From JAHFRG01 sp041495205 (lineage in GTDB: Bacteria; Pseudomonadota; Gammaproteobacteria; Burkholderiales; JAHFRG01): 28,939 nt of DNA. Both the position numbers and the translations under genes were made by a program. The stretch covers positions 1-28,939 of the forward strand of contig JBGQCF010000031.1 in the NCBI GenBank assembly GCA_041495205.1. The letters run 5' to 3'. Of this stretch, positions 16,034-23,755 are shown piece by piece; the first letter of the stretch is position 1, and every line of letters begins with the position of its first letter. The notes below the pieces were generated by a model, which was not told the DNA's origin, ran no database searches, and saw only the letters and a list, made by a program, of their open reading frames with translations.

Positions 16034-16987
16034 TTAAAAATAACCTTCTTTTTTCCTGAGCTCCATCGAAGCTTCGGAGGTCTGGTCGTCCATGCGCGTC
16101 GCGCCGCGCTCGGTGATGCGGGTTGTTGCGGTCTCGGCGATGATTTGTTCCACTGTCACTGCATCGGACTCCACCGGGCAGGTGCAAGTCATGTCGCCCA
16201 CGGTGCGGAAGCGCACCATGATGTTTTCCGCTTTCTCCCCCGGCTGCGGCCGCACCAGATGCGTAACCGGAAGCAGGCCGCTGCCGCGGCGGATCACCTC
16301 CCGCCGGTGGGCGCGGTAAATCACCGGGATTTCCAGCTGCTCCTGCGCGATGTATTGCCATACGTCGAGCTCAGTCCAGTTGCTGATGGGAAATACGCGC
16401 ATGTGCTCGCCGGGATGTACCTTGGTGTTGTACAAATCCCAAAGTTCGGGGCGCTGGTTCTTGGGATCCCATTGCCCGAACTCGTCGCGAAATGAGAAAA
16501 TTCGCTCTTTCGCCCGCGCTTTTTCCTCGTCGCGCCGCGCCCCGCCGATGCAGGCATCAAAACCGTATTCGGCAATGGTATCGAGCAGCGTGATGGACTG
16601 ATGTACATTGCGGCTTTCGGTTTCACGTTTCAGCACTACGCGCCCGGCCCTGATGGAATCCTCGACCGAGCCCACGATGAGGCGCTCGCCGAGCTGTTTC
16701 ACGCGGTGGTCGCGGAAGGCAATCACTTCGGAAAAATTGTGCCCGGTGTCAATGTGCAGCAGCGGAAATGGAAAGCGCGCCGGCCGAAACGCTTTCTCCG
16801 CCAAACGCAGCAACACAATCGAATCCTTGCCGCCGGAAAACAGCAGCGCCGGGTTTTTGCACTCCGCCGCGACTTCGCGCAGGATGTGGATGGATTCGCT
16901 TTCCAGCACCTCAAGATGGCTCAGATGATGCATGCGCTCCTCCGCACCGGAGAGTTTCTGCTTGCGCAATGCTGCCGGCCCGCTCAT
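16034..16987 (-). CDS. cysD: Sulfate adenylyltransferase subunit 2 CysD
   Basis: CysD is the catalytic subunit of ATP sulfurylase, forming APS from ATP and sulfate with the CysN GTPase. At 317 residues it is near the usual 302. The ATP-pyrophosphatase loop LLFSGGKDSIVLLRLAEKAF (SGGKDS 51-56) is followed by LHIDTGHNF, CIGGARRDEEKARAKER and the C-terminal RKKEGYF, all CysD hallmarks. I chose the ATG at 16987, which overlaps the cysH stop as ATGA. A later start at 16933 (MHHLSHLE) would give the more standard N-terminus and cannot be excluded. It follows cysH directly and is separated from cysN by a repeat. Confidence 0.94.
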   Translation of the reverse strand: MSGPAALRKQKLSGAEERMHHLSHLEVLESESIHILREVAAECKNPALLFSGGKDSIVLLRLAEKAFRPARFPFPLLHIDTGHNFSEVIAFRDHRVKQLGERLIVGSVEDSIRAGRVVLKRETESRNVHQSITLLDTIAEYGFDACIGGARRDEEKARAKERIFSFRDEFGQWDPKNQRPELWDLYNTKVHPGEHMRVFPISNWTELDVWQYIAQEQLEIPVIYRAHRREVIRRGSGLLPVTHLVRPQPGEKAENIMVRFRTVGDMTCTCPVESDAVTVEQIIAETATTRITERGATRMDDQTSEASMELRKKEGYF

Positions 16988-17712
16988 GCCGCCTCGCTTT
17001 TGCGGTGCAGTCCGCACTCTTTATTCTGCGCACCTTCCCACCACCAGCGTCCGGCGCGGAGGTCCTCGCCAGGCGTAATGGCGCGGGTGCAGGGTGCACA
17101 GCCGATGCTGGCGTAGCCCTTGTCGTGCAGCGCGTTGTAAGACACGTTGTTGGCGCGAAGATAAGCCCACACTTCTTTTTCCGTCCAGTCGTAAAGGGGA
17201 TTGAACTTGTTTAAACCGTGGTCCTGGTCGAATTCCGATTCGGGAATATCGCCGCGCGTCGCCGCTTGTTCGCGGCGCATTCCGGTGACCCAGGCTTTTT
17301 TATCCTTGAGCGCGCGTTTGAGCGGCTCCACCTTGCGCATAAAGCAGCACCGCTTCCGCAACTCCACGCTTTCATAAAACGCGTTGGGTCCGTTCTGCGC
17401 CACGTATTCTTCGACCGACTCGGCTTGAGGGAAATACGCGCGCACCTTGACGCCATAACGTTCCGATACTTTTTTCATGAGCGCGTAGGTTTCCTCGGGC
17501 AAACGGCCGGTATCCAGAGTGAAGATTTCGATTCCGGGGGCGAAGCGCACGATGAGATCAAGCAGCACCATGTCCTCGGCGCCAAAGCTGCTGGCAAATA
17601 CGGCCGGCGCAAAGTCTTTCTCGATTTTCGAGAGCAGCGCCTTTACGCTTTCGGCTTTGCGCTCCGGAACCGCTCTCGCATCAACAGAGAGTGGATTGTT
17701 GCGGGTAATCAT
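16984..17712 (-). CDS. cysH: Adenosine 5'-phosphosulfate (APS) reductase CysH, iron-sulfur type
   Basis: This enzyme reduces APS to sulfite and AMP with thioredoxin or glutathione. The 242-residue protein has the PAPS/APS reductase fold (FASSFGAEDMVLLDL, TLDTGRLPEET). It also has the four cysteines that bind a [4Fe-4S] cluster in APS reductases: Cys122-Cys123 in RKRCCFMRKVEPLKRAL and Cys205/Cys208 in GCAPCTRAI. The catalytic cysteine is Cys233 in KECGLH. These extra cysteines mark it as using APS rather than PAPS, which agrees with the absence of APS kinase (CysC) here. The ATG at 17712 is two bases after the sulfite reductase stop; a longer frame inside that gene is less likely. Confidence 0.94.
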   Translation of the reverse strand: MITRNNPLSVDARAVPERKAESVKALLSKIEKDFAPAVFASSFGAEDMVLLDLIVRFAPGIEIFTLDTGRLPEETYALMKKVSERYGVKVRAYFPQAESVEEYVAQNGPNAFYESVELRKRCCFMRKVEPLKRALKDKKAWVTGMRREQAATRGDIPESEFDQDHGLNKFNPLYDWTEKEVWAYLRANNVSYNALHDKGYASIGCAPCTRAITPGEDLRAGRWWWEGAQNKECGLHRKSEAA

Positions 17713-17714
17713 GG

Positions 17715-19814
17715 TCAGGCCGCAGCGGCCTGAGCCGCGATGGGAATTGCTTTCTGCGCGGCAAACGGGGCCGGCAGAGCGCCTGAAAGATCGAGCTGGC
17801 GGTCGCGGCTGACACACAATTCAGCGACCTCTAGGGTCCAGCTGTCCAGCTCGGCGAACAAGGAGTTGAGCTCTTTTTCCGTCCACTCCTCGGAATCGCG
17901 TGCGAACGCAGCATTAAACTCCGCCAGTTGCTCGCCCAGCTCGGGCTGGTCCGACAACAGGCCAACGAGTTCGGCGCCGAGATCGGCCAAGCTCTCCTGC
18001 TTGTTGTTGCCGCCCAGCAGGTGCACCACGCCCTGCCCGATCAAGCGGGCAATCGCTTCAGCGCATTTCACCGCTTCGCCGTACTTGCGCTGGAACACCA
18101 GCGCATTGCGGTAGCCGCGCTCGTGCGCCGCCTCAAAGAAGTTCGAGCCGACCAGCATCTGCGTAGCGCCGGCGCATTCCCCGCCGCCGAGTTGCAGCAC
18201 CTTGAAGTCCTGATTATCACCATGATCGCGCAGCACCGAGCCGACTTCCGTTTGCGGCACCTGCACCAAATCGGCAAGCAGCTCGTTGAAATACCCGATG
18301 CCGCGGCGCCGCGTCCAGTAGAAAAAACTTTCATTGGGCTGATGATCCTTGTCGAAAGCCTGGCGCACTCGCTGCACCGCGCTCTCGATGCGCGCCGCGG
18401 GCACCGAAGGCCCTTTAATCGCAAGCCCTCCGCCGGCGAGGCCATTGCCGCCGAAATAAGTCTGGTAATGCGGGATTAATTTTCCATGCATGCGTTTGCC
18501 TTCGCCGTAAATGCCGATATCCCCCATTTCGGGCTGGGCGCAGCCGTTGTGGCAGCCTGACACGCGGATGCGCAAATCGCCGCCGACGGCGTTCCTAAGC
18601 CTGGGTCCAAGCAGCGTGGACGAAGTGATGCCGAGTCGGCAGGTGGAAGTGCCGGGGCAGGCCACCACGTTGTCGCCGGCTTCCGGCTCGCGCAGGCCCA
18701 GCGCGGCGATCGCATTGCGCAGCGAATCGAGTTTCGCTTGCGGCACATTTATCACCATCAGGTTCTGGTCCTGTGTGGTACGAATTTCATCCAAACCATG
18801 CTTCTGCAGCGCCTTGGCCAGACCGCGCAACTGCTTCGCGTTCAGGTTCCCGATCGGCGCGCTGATTGGCAGCACGAAAAGCCCGGGTTGCTTCTGCGGC
18901 ACCACATGGCGCGGCGCGCCCTGCCCGCAGATTTCTCCCTCGCCGCCGGTTTTCCATTCCCCTTTGGGATAAGGCTGGTTGGCGAGCGCCTGTTTAATCC
19001 GTGCCAGCTCCTCGCGGTACTTTTCAATGAAGCCTTCGGGCCCGAAACGGTCCACCAGGAACTTGATGCGCGATTTGGCGCGCTTGACACGGTCGGAATA
19101 CTTGTTGTGCATGGTGACGATGGCTTCCATCGTGTGCAGCAGGTCTTTTTCCTCGATGAATTCTTCCACCATGATGGATTCGTGCGGCTTGTGCCCGAGT
19201 CCGCCCCCCGCCAGCACCTTGAAGCCGAAGCGATCGCCTTTTTTCACCGCGACGATGCCCATGCAATGCAGCATGCCCTGCGCGCAATCGGCCTCGCAGC
19301 CGGAGAAGCTGATTTTGAATTTGCGCGGCAGCTGCTGGTTGAGCGGATTGCGCAGGAAGTGCTGCACGGCGCCGTCCAGATGTTTGGTCACGTCGGTATG
19401 CTCGCGCGGGCAGATTCCGGCCATCGGGCAGGCGGTGACATTGCGTATGGTGTTGCCGCAGGCCTCGCGCGTGGTGAGCCCCGCACCGGCCAAATGACGC
19501 AGTACCGCGGGCGTGTGCTGCAACGGCACGTAGTGCATCTGGATATCCTGGCGCGTGGTGATGTGCACCACGTCGTGCTCGGAATATTTTTCCAGCATGT
19601 CGGCGATGGCGTTCAACTGAGAGCAACGCAGGCGGCCGCCGGGAATCTTGATGCGCACCATGTTGACGCCTTCCTGGCGCTGGCCGTACACGCCCATCTG
19701 CAGGCGTGTCGCGGTGAAACGGTCGGCATCAATTTGCAGCCCCAGGAAACTCTCGACTGCGTGCTCGTAGCTTTCAATTTCCTCAAGATTTGCCAGATTA
19801 TTGAATTGGCTCAT
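17715..19814 (-). CDS. cysI: Siroheme-dependent sulfite (nitrite/sulfite-type) reductase with C-terminal extension
   Basis: This 699-residue enzyme is of the ferredoxin-type nitrite/sulfite reductase family. The context makes it the sulfite-to-sulfide reductase. Each pseudo-symmetric half shows a ferredoxin-like domain (N-terminal: LQMGVYGQRQEGVNMVRIKI) and a siroheme domain. The second half has Cys386-x5-Cys392 (ACPGTSTCRLG) and Cys421-x3-Cys425 (SGCHNGCAQ), the usual siroheme/[4Fe-4S] ligands. The first half also has Cys129-x5-Cys135 (TACPMAGICPRE) and Cys173-x3-Cys177 (SGCEADCAQ). After about residue 535 comes an extra domain of about 150 residues starting LQLGGGECAGA, probably helical. 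A clear AAGGAGT precedes the ATG. It lies between tauE-like and cysH, two bases from the latter. A nitrite reductase role cannot be ruled out from sequence alone. Confidence 0.88.
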   Translation of the reverse strand: MSQFNNLANLEEIESYEHAVESFLGLQIDADRFTATRLQMGVYGQRQEGVNMVRIKIPGGRLRCSQLNAIADMLEKYSEHDVVHITTRQDIQMHYVPLQHTPAVLRHLAGAGLTTREACGNTIRNVTACPMAGICPREHTDVTKHLDGAVQHFLRNPLNQQLPRKFKISFSGCEADCAQGMLHCMGIVAVKKGDRFGFKVLAGGGLGHKPHESIMVEEFIEEKDLLHTMEAIVTMHNKYSDRVKRAKSRIKFLVDRFGPEGFIEKYREELARIKQALANQPYPKGEWKTGGEGEICGQGAPRHVVPQKQPGLFVLPISAPIGNLNAKQLRGLAKALQKHGLDEIRTTQDQNLMVINVPQAKLDSLRNAIAALGLREPEAGDNVVACPGTSTCRLGITSSTLLGPRLRNAVGGDLRIRVSGCHNGCAQPEMGDIGIYGEGKRMHGKLIPHYQTYFGGNGLAGGGLAIKGPSVPAARIESAVQRVRQAFDKDHQPNESFFYWTRRRGIGYFNELLADLVQVPQTEVGSVLRDHGDNQDFKVLQLGGGECAGATQMLVGSNFFEAAHERGYRNALVFQRKYGEAVKCAEAIARLIGQGVVHLLGGNNKQESLADLGAELVGLLSDQPELGEQLAEFNAAFARDSEEWTEKELNSLFAELDSWTLEVAELCVSRDRQLDLSGALPAPFAAQKAIPIAAQAAAA

Positions 19815-19835
19815 CGTCGTGACTCCTTAAAATCT

Positions 19836-20609
19836 TCACCACACCAGCCTGCCGCCGATCAGCACCAGCATGCTGGCGAGAATCTGCTGCAACACCCGTT
19901 CCGGGATTTTCACGCTCACGTGACTCCCGAGATAAATTCCCGGCAGTGAACCCAGGATGAGGCTCGCGAGCAGCGTTAAATCCACAGTGCCCAATGCCAT
20001 ATGCCCGAGCCCCGCCACCGCAGTGAGTGGAACCGCATGGGCGATGTCGGTGCCGACGATTTTCACCGTGGCAAGCCGCGGGTAAAGGAAAGTCAGCGCG
20101 GCTACGCCCAATGCGCCGGCGCCAACTGAAGAAATGGTCACCAGCACTCCAAGCAGCAAACCGGTGGCAACAGTGGCCGCAACCGGATGGCGCTCATGCC
20201 AGAGCTCGCCGACATGGTGCTTGACGAATTTCTGCAGTTGCTCGCGGAAGATCAGCACCAGCGCAGTCAGTATCAAAGCGATGCCCAGCGTGGTGGTGAT
20301 CAGCGTATTAAAGCTCGCCGTCTCTACCGCATATTTTTTTAATACCCAGACCGTGACGAGTGAAGCGGGGAGACTGCCCGAAGCGAGCAAGCCGACGATT
20401 TTCCAGTCCACGTTGCTGCGCCGACCATGCACCCACACACCGCCCGTCTTGGTGATTGCGGCATAAAGCAAATCGGTGCCGACTGCAGTCGCCGGCACGA
20501 TGCCGAAAACCAGCACCAAGAGAGGCGTCATCAGCGAGCCTCCGCCCACACCGGTGAGGCCGACAATAAAGCCGACTGTAAATCCTGATATCGTGTATAA
20601 AAAGTCCAT
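19836..20609 (-). CDS. TauE/SafE family sulfite/sulfonate-related membrane permease
   Basis: This 257-residue membrane protein belongs to the TauE/SafE family, whose members move sulfite, sulfoacetate or related anions. The two halves carry glycine-rich motifs in matching positions: GLTGVGGGSLMTPLLVLVFG near the N-terminus and ISSVGAGALGVAALTFLYP past the middle, with seven to eight hydrophobic segments. VGTDLLYAAITKTGG is typical of the subfamily. It is probably the first gene of the cys operon, 21 bases upstream of the sulfite reductase and divergent from cysB. That position suggests sulfate or sulfite movement linked to assimilation; direction and substrate are inferred. The ATG has no strong Shine-Dalgarno sequence, whereas an out-of-frame ATG upstream does. 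Confidence 0.85.
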   Translation of the reverse strand: MDFLYTISGFTVGFIVGLTGVGGGSLMTPLLVLVFGIVPATAVGTDLLYAAITKTGGVWVHGRRSNVDWKIVGLLASGSLPASLVTVWVLKKYAVETASFNTLITTTLGIALILTALVLIFREQLQKFVKHHVGELWHERHPVAATVATGLLLGVLVTISSVGAGALGVAALTFLYPRLATVKIVGTDIAHAVPLTAVAGLGHMALGTVDLTLLASLILGSLPGIYLGSHVSVKIPERVLQQILASMLVLIGGRLVW

Positions 20610-20643
20610 TTTTCGAGTGCTTAATTGCTGTTAGGCAAATCCC

Positions 20644-20689
20644 GTTGCGTCGCGAAATTTCTCGCGGGAGCAACATGGTAGCAACCTCC
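20644..20689 (-). promoter_or_regulatory. Hairpin and strong ribosome site in the tauE-like leader
   Basis: Read on the minus strand, a GGAGG (20689-20685) is followed eight bases later by an ATG (20676), the best Shine-Dalgarno/ATG pair in this leader. The frame it opens is not that of the permease and overlaps its start. Just downstream, GTTGC/GCAAC and CGCGA/TCGCG arms (20644-20674) form a two-part hairpin. This could be a regulatory leader; the function is unproven. Confidence 0.35.
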
Positions 20690-20702
20690 ATATATATTGC
20701 GA

Positions 20703-20740
20703 AATAACATTATGTTAGGATGTTATAACTAATCGTTATT
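20703..20740. promoter_or_regulatory. Probable CysB/LysR-type operator between tauE-like and cysB
   Basis: The 144-base divergent gap holds the spaced elements AATAAC (20703-20708), GTTATAAC (20722-20729) and GTTATT (20735-20740), which form two interlocking dyads of ATAAC/GTTAT. LysR-type regulators bind such AT-rich dyads, and cysB genes are often autoregulated from this position. The cysB ribosome site CAGGAG (20743-20748) follows directly. I cannot assign exact promoter hexamers; TTGCGA (20697-20702) and TATAAC (20724-20729) are candidates but spaced too widely. Confidence 0.5.
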
Positions 20741-20753
20741 TGCAGGAGCGGCC

Positions 20754-21698
20754 ATGAAGTTGCAGCAACTGCGCTATTTGTGCGAAGTCGTGCGCCAAAA
20801 CTTAAATGTTTCCGATGCGGCGGAAAAGCTGCACACTTCGCAGCCCGGCATCAGTAAGCAAATCCGGCTCCTGGAGGAGGAACTCGGAGTGCAGATTTTC
20901 GTGCGCAACGGCAAACGGGTCGTCGAAATGACCCAGCCCGGCAAAGTCATTCACTCCATTGCGCAACGGATATTGCAGGAATCGGATAATCTGAAACGGG
21001 CGGGAGAGGAATTCACCAACGAAGCGACCGGCAGCCTGACGATTGCCACCACTCACACCCAGGCGCGTTATGCCCTGCCGCCGGCAATAAGCAAATTCAC
21101 CGAACGCTATCCCAAGGTGAAACTCAGACTGCACCAGGGCAGCCCCACGCAGATCGCCGAACAGGTGGTTTCCGGCGAGGCGGACATCGCGATTGCCACC
21201 GAAGCCATCGAACTTTTCAAGGAGTTGGTGATGCTCCCCTGCTATCAGTGGAACCGCTGCGTGATTACACCGCCCGAGCATCCGCTCTTGAAGGAACGCC
21301 TGCTGACGCTGGAGAACCTGGCGAAATATCCCATCATTACCTACGACTTCGCCTTCGCCGGCCGCTCGAAAATCAACCGTGCTTTCACCGCAAGAGGGCT
21401 CGCGCCCAACGTGGTGCTGACGGCGATTGACTCGGACGTCATCAAAACTTACGTGGAACTGGGACTGGGCGTGGGGATACTGGCAAAAATGGCGTACGAT
21501 CCGGAGCGCGACAAGAACTTGCGCGCAATTGACGCAAGCCATCTGTTTGAATCAAGCACCACTCGCATCGGCATCCGCCGCGGCGTGTATCTGCGCGGCT
21601 ATGTTTACGACTTCATCGAACTGTTCGCGCCGCATCTTACGCGCAAGGCAGTGGAAACGGCGATGAGCGGAAGCAAAGGTTCCGATTACCAGTTGTAA
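20754..21698 (+). CDS. cysB: LysR-type transcriptional regulator CysB
   Basis: CysB controls sulfur assimilation genes in response to O- or N-acetylserine and sulfate/thiosulfate. The 314-residue protein has an N-terminal winged helix-turn-helix (MKLQQLRYLCEVV..., DAAEKLHTSQPGISKQIRLL at 21-40). The effector domain carries TTHTQARY, whose Thr100, Thr102 and Gln103 match the anion-binding residues known from Klebsiella CysB. Further CysB blocks are FAGRSKINRAF, DSDVIKTYVELGLGVGILA and RRGVYLRGYVYDFIELFAP. A CAGGAG site lies five bases before the ATG. It is divergent from the cys operon it probably regulates and converges with murJ, four bases away. Confidence 0.94.
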   Translation: MKLQQLRYLCEVVRQNLNVSDAAEKLHTSQPGISKQIRLLEEELGVQIFVRNGKRVVEMTQPGKVIHSIAQRILQESDNLKRAGEEFTNEATGSLTIATTHTQARYALPPAISKFTERYPKVKLRLHQGSPTQIAEQVVSGEADIAIATEAIELFKELVMLPCYQWNRCVITPPEHPLLKERLLTLENLAKYPIITYDFAFAGRSKINRAFTARGLAPNVVLTAIDSDVIKTYVELGLGVGILAKMAYDPERDKNLRAIDASHLFESSTTRIGIRRGVYLRGYVYDFIELFAPHLTRKAVETAMSGSKGSDYQL

Positions 21699-21702
21699 CC
21701 CC

Positions 21703-23238
21703 TCACGCCGCGCGCTTGGTAAAATCTTTTAACCTGATACCCATCAGCCACAGCGCCGCGAAGTAACAAAGCGCACCGAGGAAAACAACCCACATGAGCT
21801 TCGCCGCCCGGCTCAGGGACGAAGCCAAAAGCCAGGCTTGCTCGCCGCCCGAGGTCAGCCACAACACCACCGCCATGAAATAAATCGCGACACCCACCTT
21901 GTAGGCGAATACCCCCCAGCCCGGCTGCGGCTGGTAGATGCCGTGCTTGCGCAAATAAATATAAAGCAGCCAGGAATTAAGACAAGCGCCCAGCGCAATT
22001 GCCAGCGCCAGGCCTGCATGTTTCAAGTGCCAGACAAAAACCAGGTTCATGATCTGCGTGACAATGAGCGTCACGATGGCGATTTTTACCGGCGTCCTGA
22101 TGTTTTGCCTGGCATAAAAACCCGGCGCCAGCACTTTCACGAATATCATTCCGAGCAGCCCGACGCTGTAGGCAACGAGCGCCTGCCGCGTCATCCATAC
22201 GTCGTTCGCGGTAAACGCGCCGTAATAAAACAAGGTGGCAATGAGCGGCACGGCAAGCAGCGCCAGCGCCACCGCAGCAGGCAGCGCCAGCAGCAAGGTC
22301 AACCGCAAGCCCCAGTCAAGCAGCTTCGCGTACTCTTCTCCCGATTGATCCACATAATGCCTGGAAAGGCTGGGCAGCAGTATCGTCCCCAAGGCAACGC
22401 CCAGCATGCCGGCGGGGAATTCCATCAGCCGGTCGGCGTAATAAAGCCACGACACGCTGCCGGTCACCAGAAACGAAGCGAAGATGGTGTTGATCAGCAG
22501 GCTCACTTGGCTGATCGACACGCCGAACACCGCCGGGCCCATGAGCTTGAGGACGCGCCACACGCCTTCGTCGCCCAGATTCAGCCGAAAGCGCGGCAGC
22601 ATGCCGATGCGCGAGAGGTGCGGAGCTTGAAATGCAAGCTGCAGCACACCGCCGATGAACACCGCCCACGCCAGGGCTTTCACCGGCGGATTGACATAGG
22701 GAGCAAGCCAGAACGCGCAGCCGATGAACGACAGATTGAGCAGCACCGGCGTAAACGCGGGCACGGAAAACTTGCTCCAGGTGTTGAGTACGCCGCCCGC
22801 CAGCGACACCAGAGAGATGAACAGGATATAGGGAAAAGTGATGCGTAAAAGATCTACAGTGATATCGAACTTGGCCGGCGTTGCGGAAAATCCGGGAGCG
22901 CTGATGTAAACAATCAGCGGCGCGATAATCACGCCGAGCAAGGTTACCGCGAACAGGCTCAGCGCCAGCAAGCTTGCCACGTGATCAACCAATAGTTTGG
23001 TGGCTTCGCCTCCGCGCTGGTTCTTGTATTCGGCGAGAATCGGCACGAAAGCCTGGGAAAACGCGCCCTCGGCGAACAGGCGGCGCAGCAGGTTGGGAAT
23101 GCGGAAGGCGACGAAGAATGCGTCGGTGAACAAACCCGCTCCGAAAATGCGAGCGATCACGGTATCTCTGACAAAGCCCAGGATACGCGATATCAGAGTC
23201 ATGCTGCTGACGGTGGCCAGCGCTTTCAGTAAATTCAT
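21703..23238 (-). CDS. murJ: Lipid II flippase MurJ (MviN)
   Basis: MurJ moves the peptidoglycan precursor lipid II across the inner membrane. The 511-residue protein has about 14 hydrophobic segments and the family's N-terminus, SRILGFVRDTVIARIFGAG with Arg18 and Arg24. RIPNLLRRLFAEGAFSQAFVP follows. Later blocks include FARQ-like FYARQNIRTPVKIA and an acidic/polar interface in the central cavity helices. The length is normal (E. coli 511). It is divergent from rpsT, a frequent arrangement in beta- and gammaproteobacteria. No strong ribosome site is visible before the ATG. The stop is four bases from the cysB stop on the other strand. Confidence 0.95.
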   Translation of the reverse strand: MNLLKALATVSSMTLISRILGFVRDTVIARIFGAGLFTDAFFVAFRIPNLLRRLFAEGAFSQAFVPILAEYKNQRGGEATKLLVDHVASLLALSLFAVTLLGVIIAPLIVYISAPGFSATPAKFDITVDLLRITFPYILFISLVSLAGGVLNTWSKFSVPAFTPVLLNLSFIGCAFWLAPYVNPPVKALAWAVFIGGVLQLAFQAPHLSRIGMLPRFRLNLGDEGVWRVLKLMGPAVFGVSISQVSLLINTIFASFLVTGSVSWLYYADRLMEFPAGMLGVALGTILLPSLSRHYVDQSGEEYAKLLDWGLRLTLLLALPAAVALALLAVPLIATLFYYGAFTANDVWMTRQALVAYSVGLLGMIFVKVLAPGFYARQNIRTPVKIAIVTLIVTQIMNLVFVWHLKHAGLALAIALGACLNSWLLYIYLRKHGIYQPQPGWGVFAYKVGVAIYFMAVVLWLTSGGEQAWLLASSLSRAAKLMWVVFLGALCYFAALWLMGIRLKDFTKRAA

Positions 23239-23368
23239 CGTGGCGTATGTTAACCCGAACGTGGCATAAATTCACGCGCGCCGCGTATTAAACGGCAGCC
23301 TTCGGTTGCAATGAACTGCGAACAAACGTATCATTGCGCCCTCTGATTGATTTGCTTTAGAGGTTTAC

Positions 23369-23632
23369 ATGGCCAATATCGCATCCGCCAAGAAGCGCGC
23401 CAAACAGGCCGATGAGCGGCGTCACCACAACGCCGGCCTGCACACCGCGCTGCGCAGCGCCATCAAAAAAGTGAGAAAAGCCATCGCTTCCGGCAACAAG
23501 GCTGCGGCGCAAGCCGCTTTCAAGGAATCCGCGCGCACCGTGGATTCCATCGCCGACAAGAAGATCGTGCACAAGAACCAAGCCGCCCGCTACAAAAGCC
23601 GCCTCTCTCAAGCCATCAAGGCGATGGCTTAA
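23369..23632 (+). CDS. rpsT: 30S ribosomal protein S20
   Basis: This small, very basic, 87-residue protein binds 16S rRNA early in 30S assembly. The N-terminus MANIASAKKRAKQADERR and the C-terminal HKNQAARYKSRLSQAIKAM are diagnostic for S20. Lys and Ala are abundant, as is usual. It is divergent from murJ with a 130-base gap that should contain both promoters. AGAGG lies just upstream of the ATG. Confidence 0.97.
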   Translation: MANIASAKKRAKQADERRHHNAGLHTALRSAIKKVRKAIASGNKAAAQAAFKESARTVDSIADKKIVHKNQAARYKSRLSQAIKAMA

Positions 23633-23703
23633 TTCCTTTCGCCCTCGCCGTCAGTCCGCCCATCGGTCACAGGGCATTCATGTTCTCCATACCCGGGGTT
23701 GCA

Positions 23704-23736
23704 ATGCGCGCGCATTTAGCGCATAAAGCGTTTTTC
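23704..23736 (+). terminator. Possible weak terminator after rpsT
   Basis: ATGCGC (23704-23709) can pair with GCGCAT (23719-23724), and AAAGCGTTTTT follows. A competing self-palindrome, ATGCGCGCGCAT (23704-23715), overlaps it. The stem is short, so this is only a candidate end for the rpsT message, 20 bases before the next gene. Confidence 0.3.
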
Positions 23737-23755
23737 TGAAATCCGAAAATCCCCC

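Noticed and set aside
18738..19949. Long plus-strand open frame (403 codons) across the sulfite reductase
   Set aside because: It is antisense to a clearly assigned gene, is rich in His/Gln/Arg without motifs, and has no ribosome site or context.
20709..20719. Eleven-base match (CATTATGTTAG) between the cysB upstream region and the terminal repeat of the MITE-like element
   Set aside because: It is short and AT-rich, the matches do not extend, and it is explained as well by the ATAAC/GTTAT operator context; probably chance.
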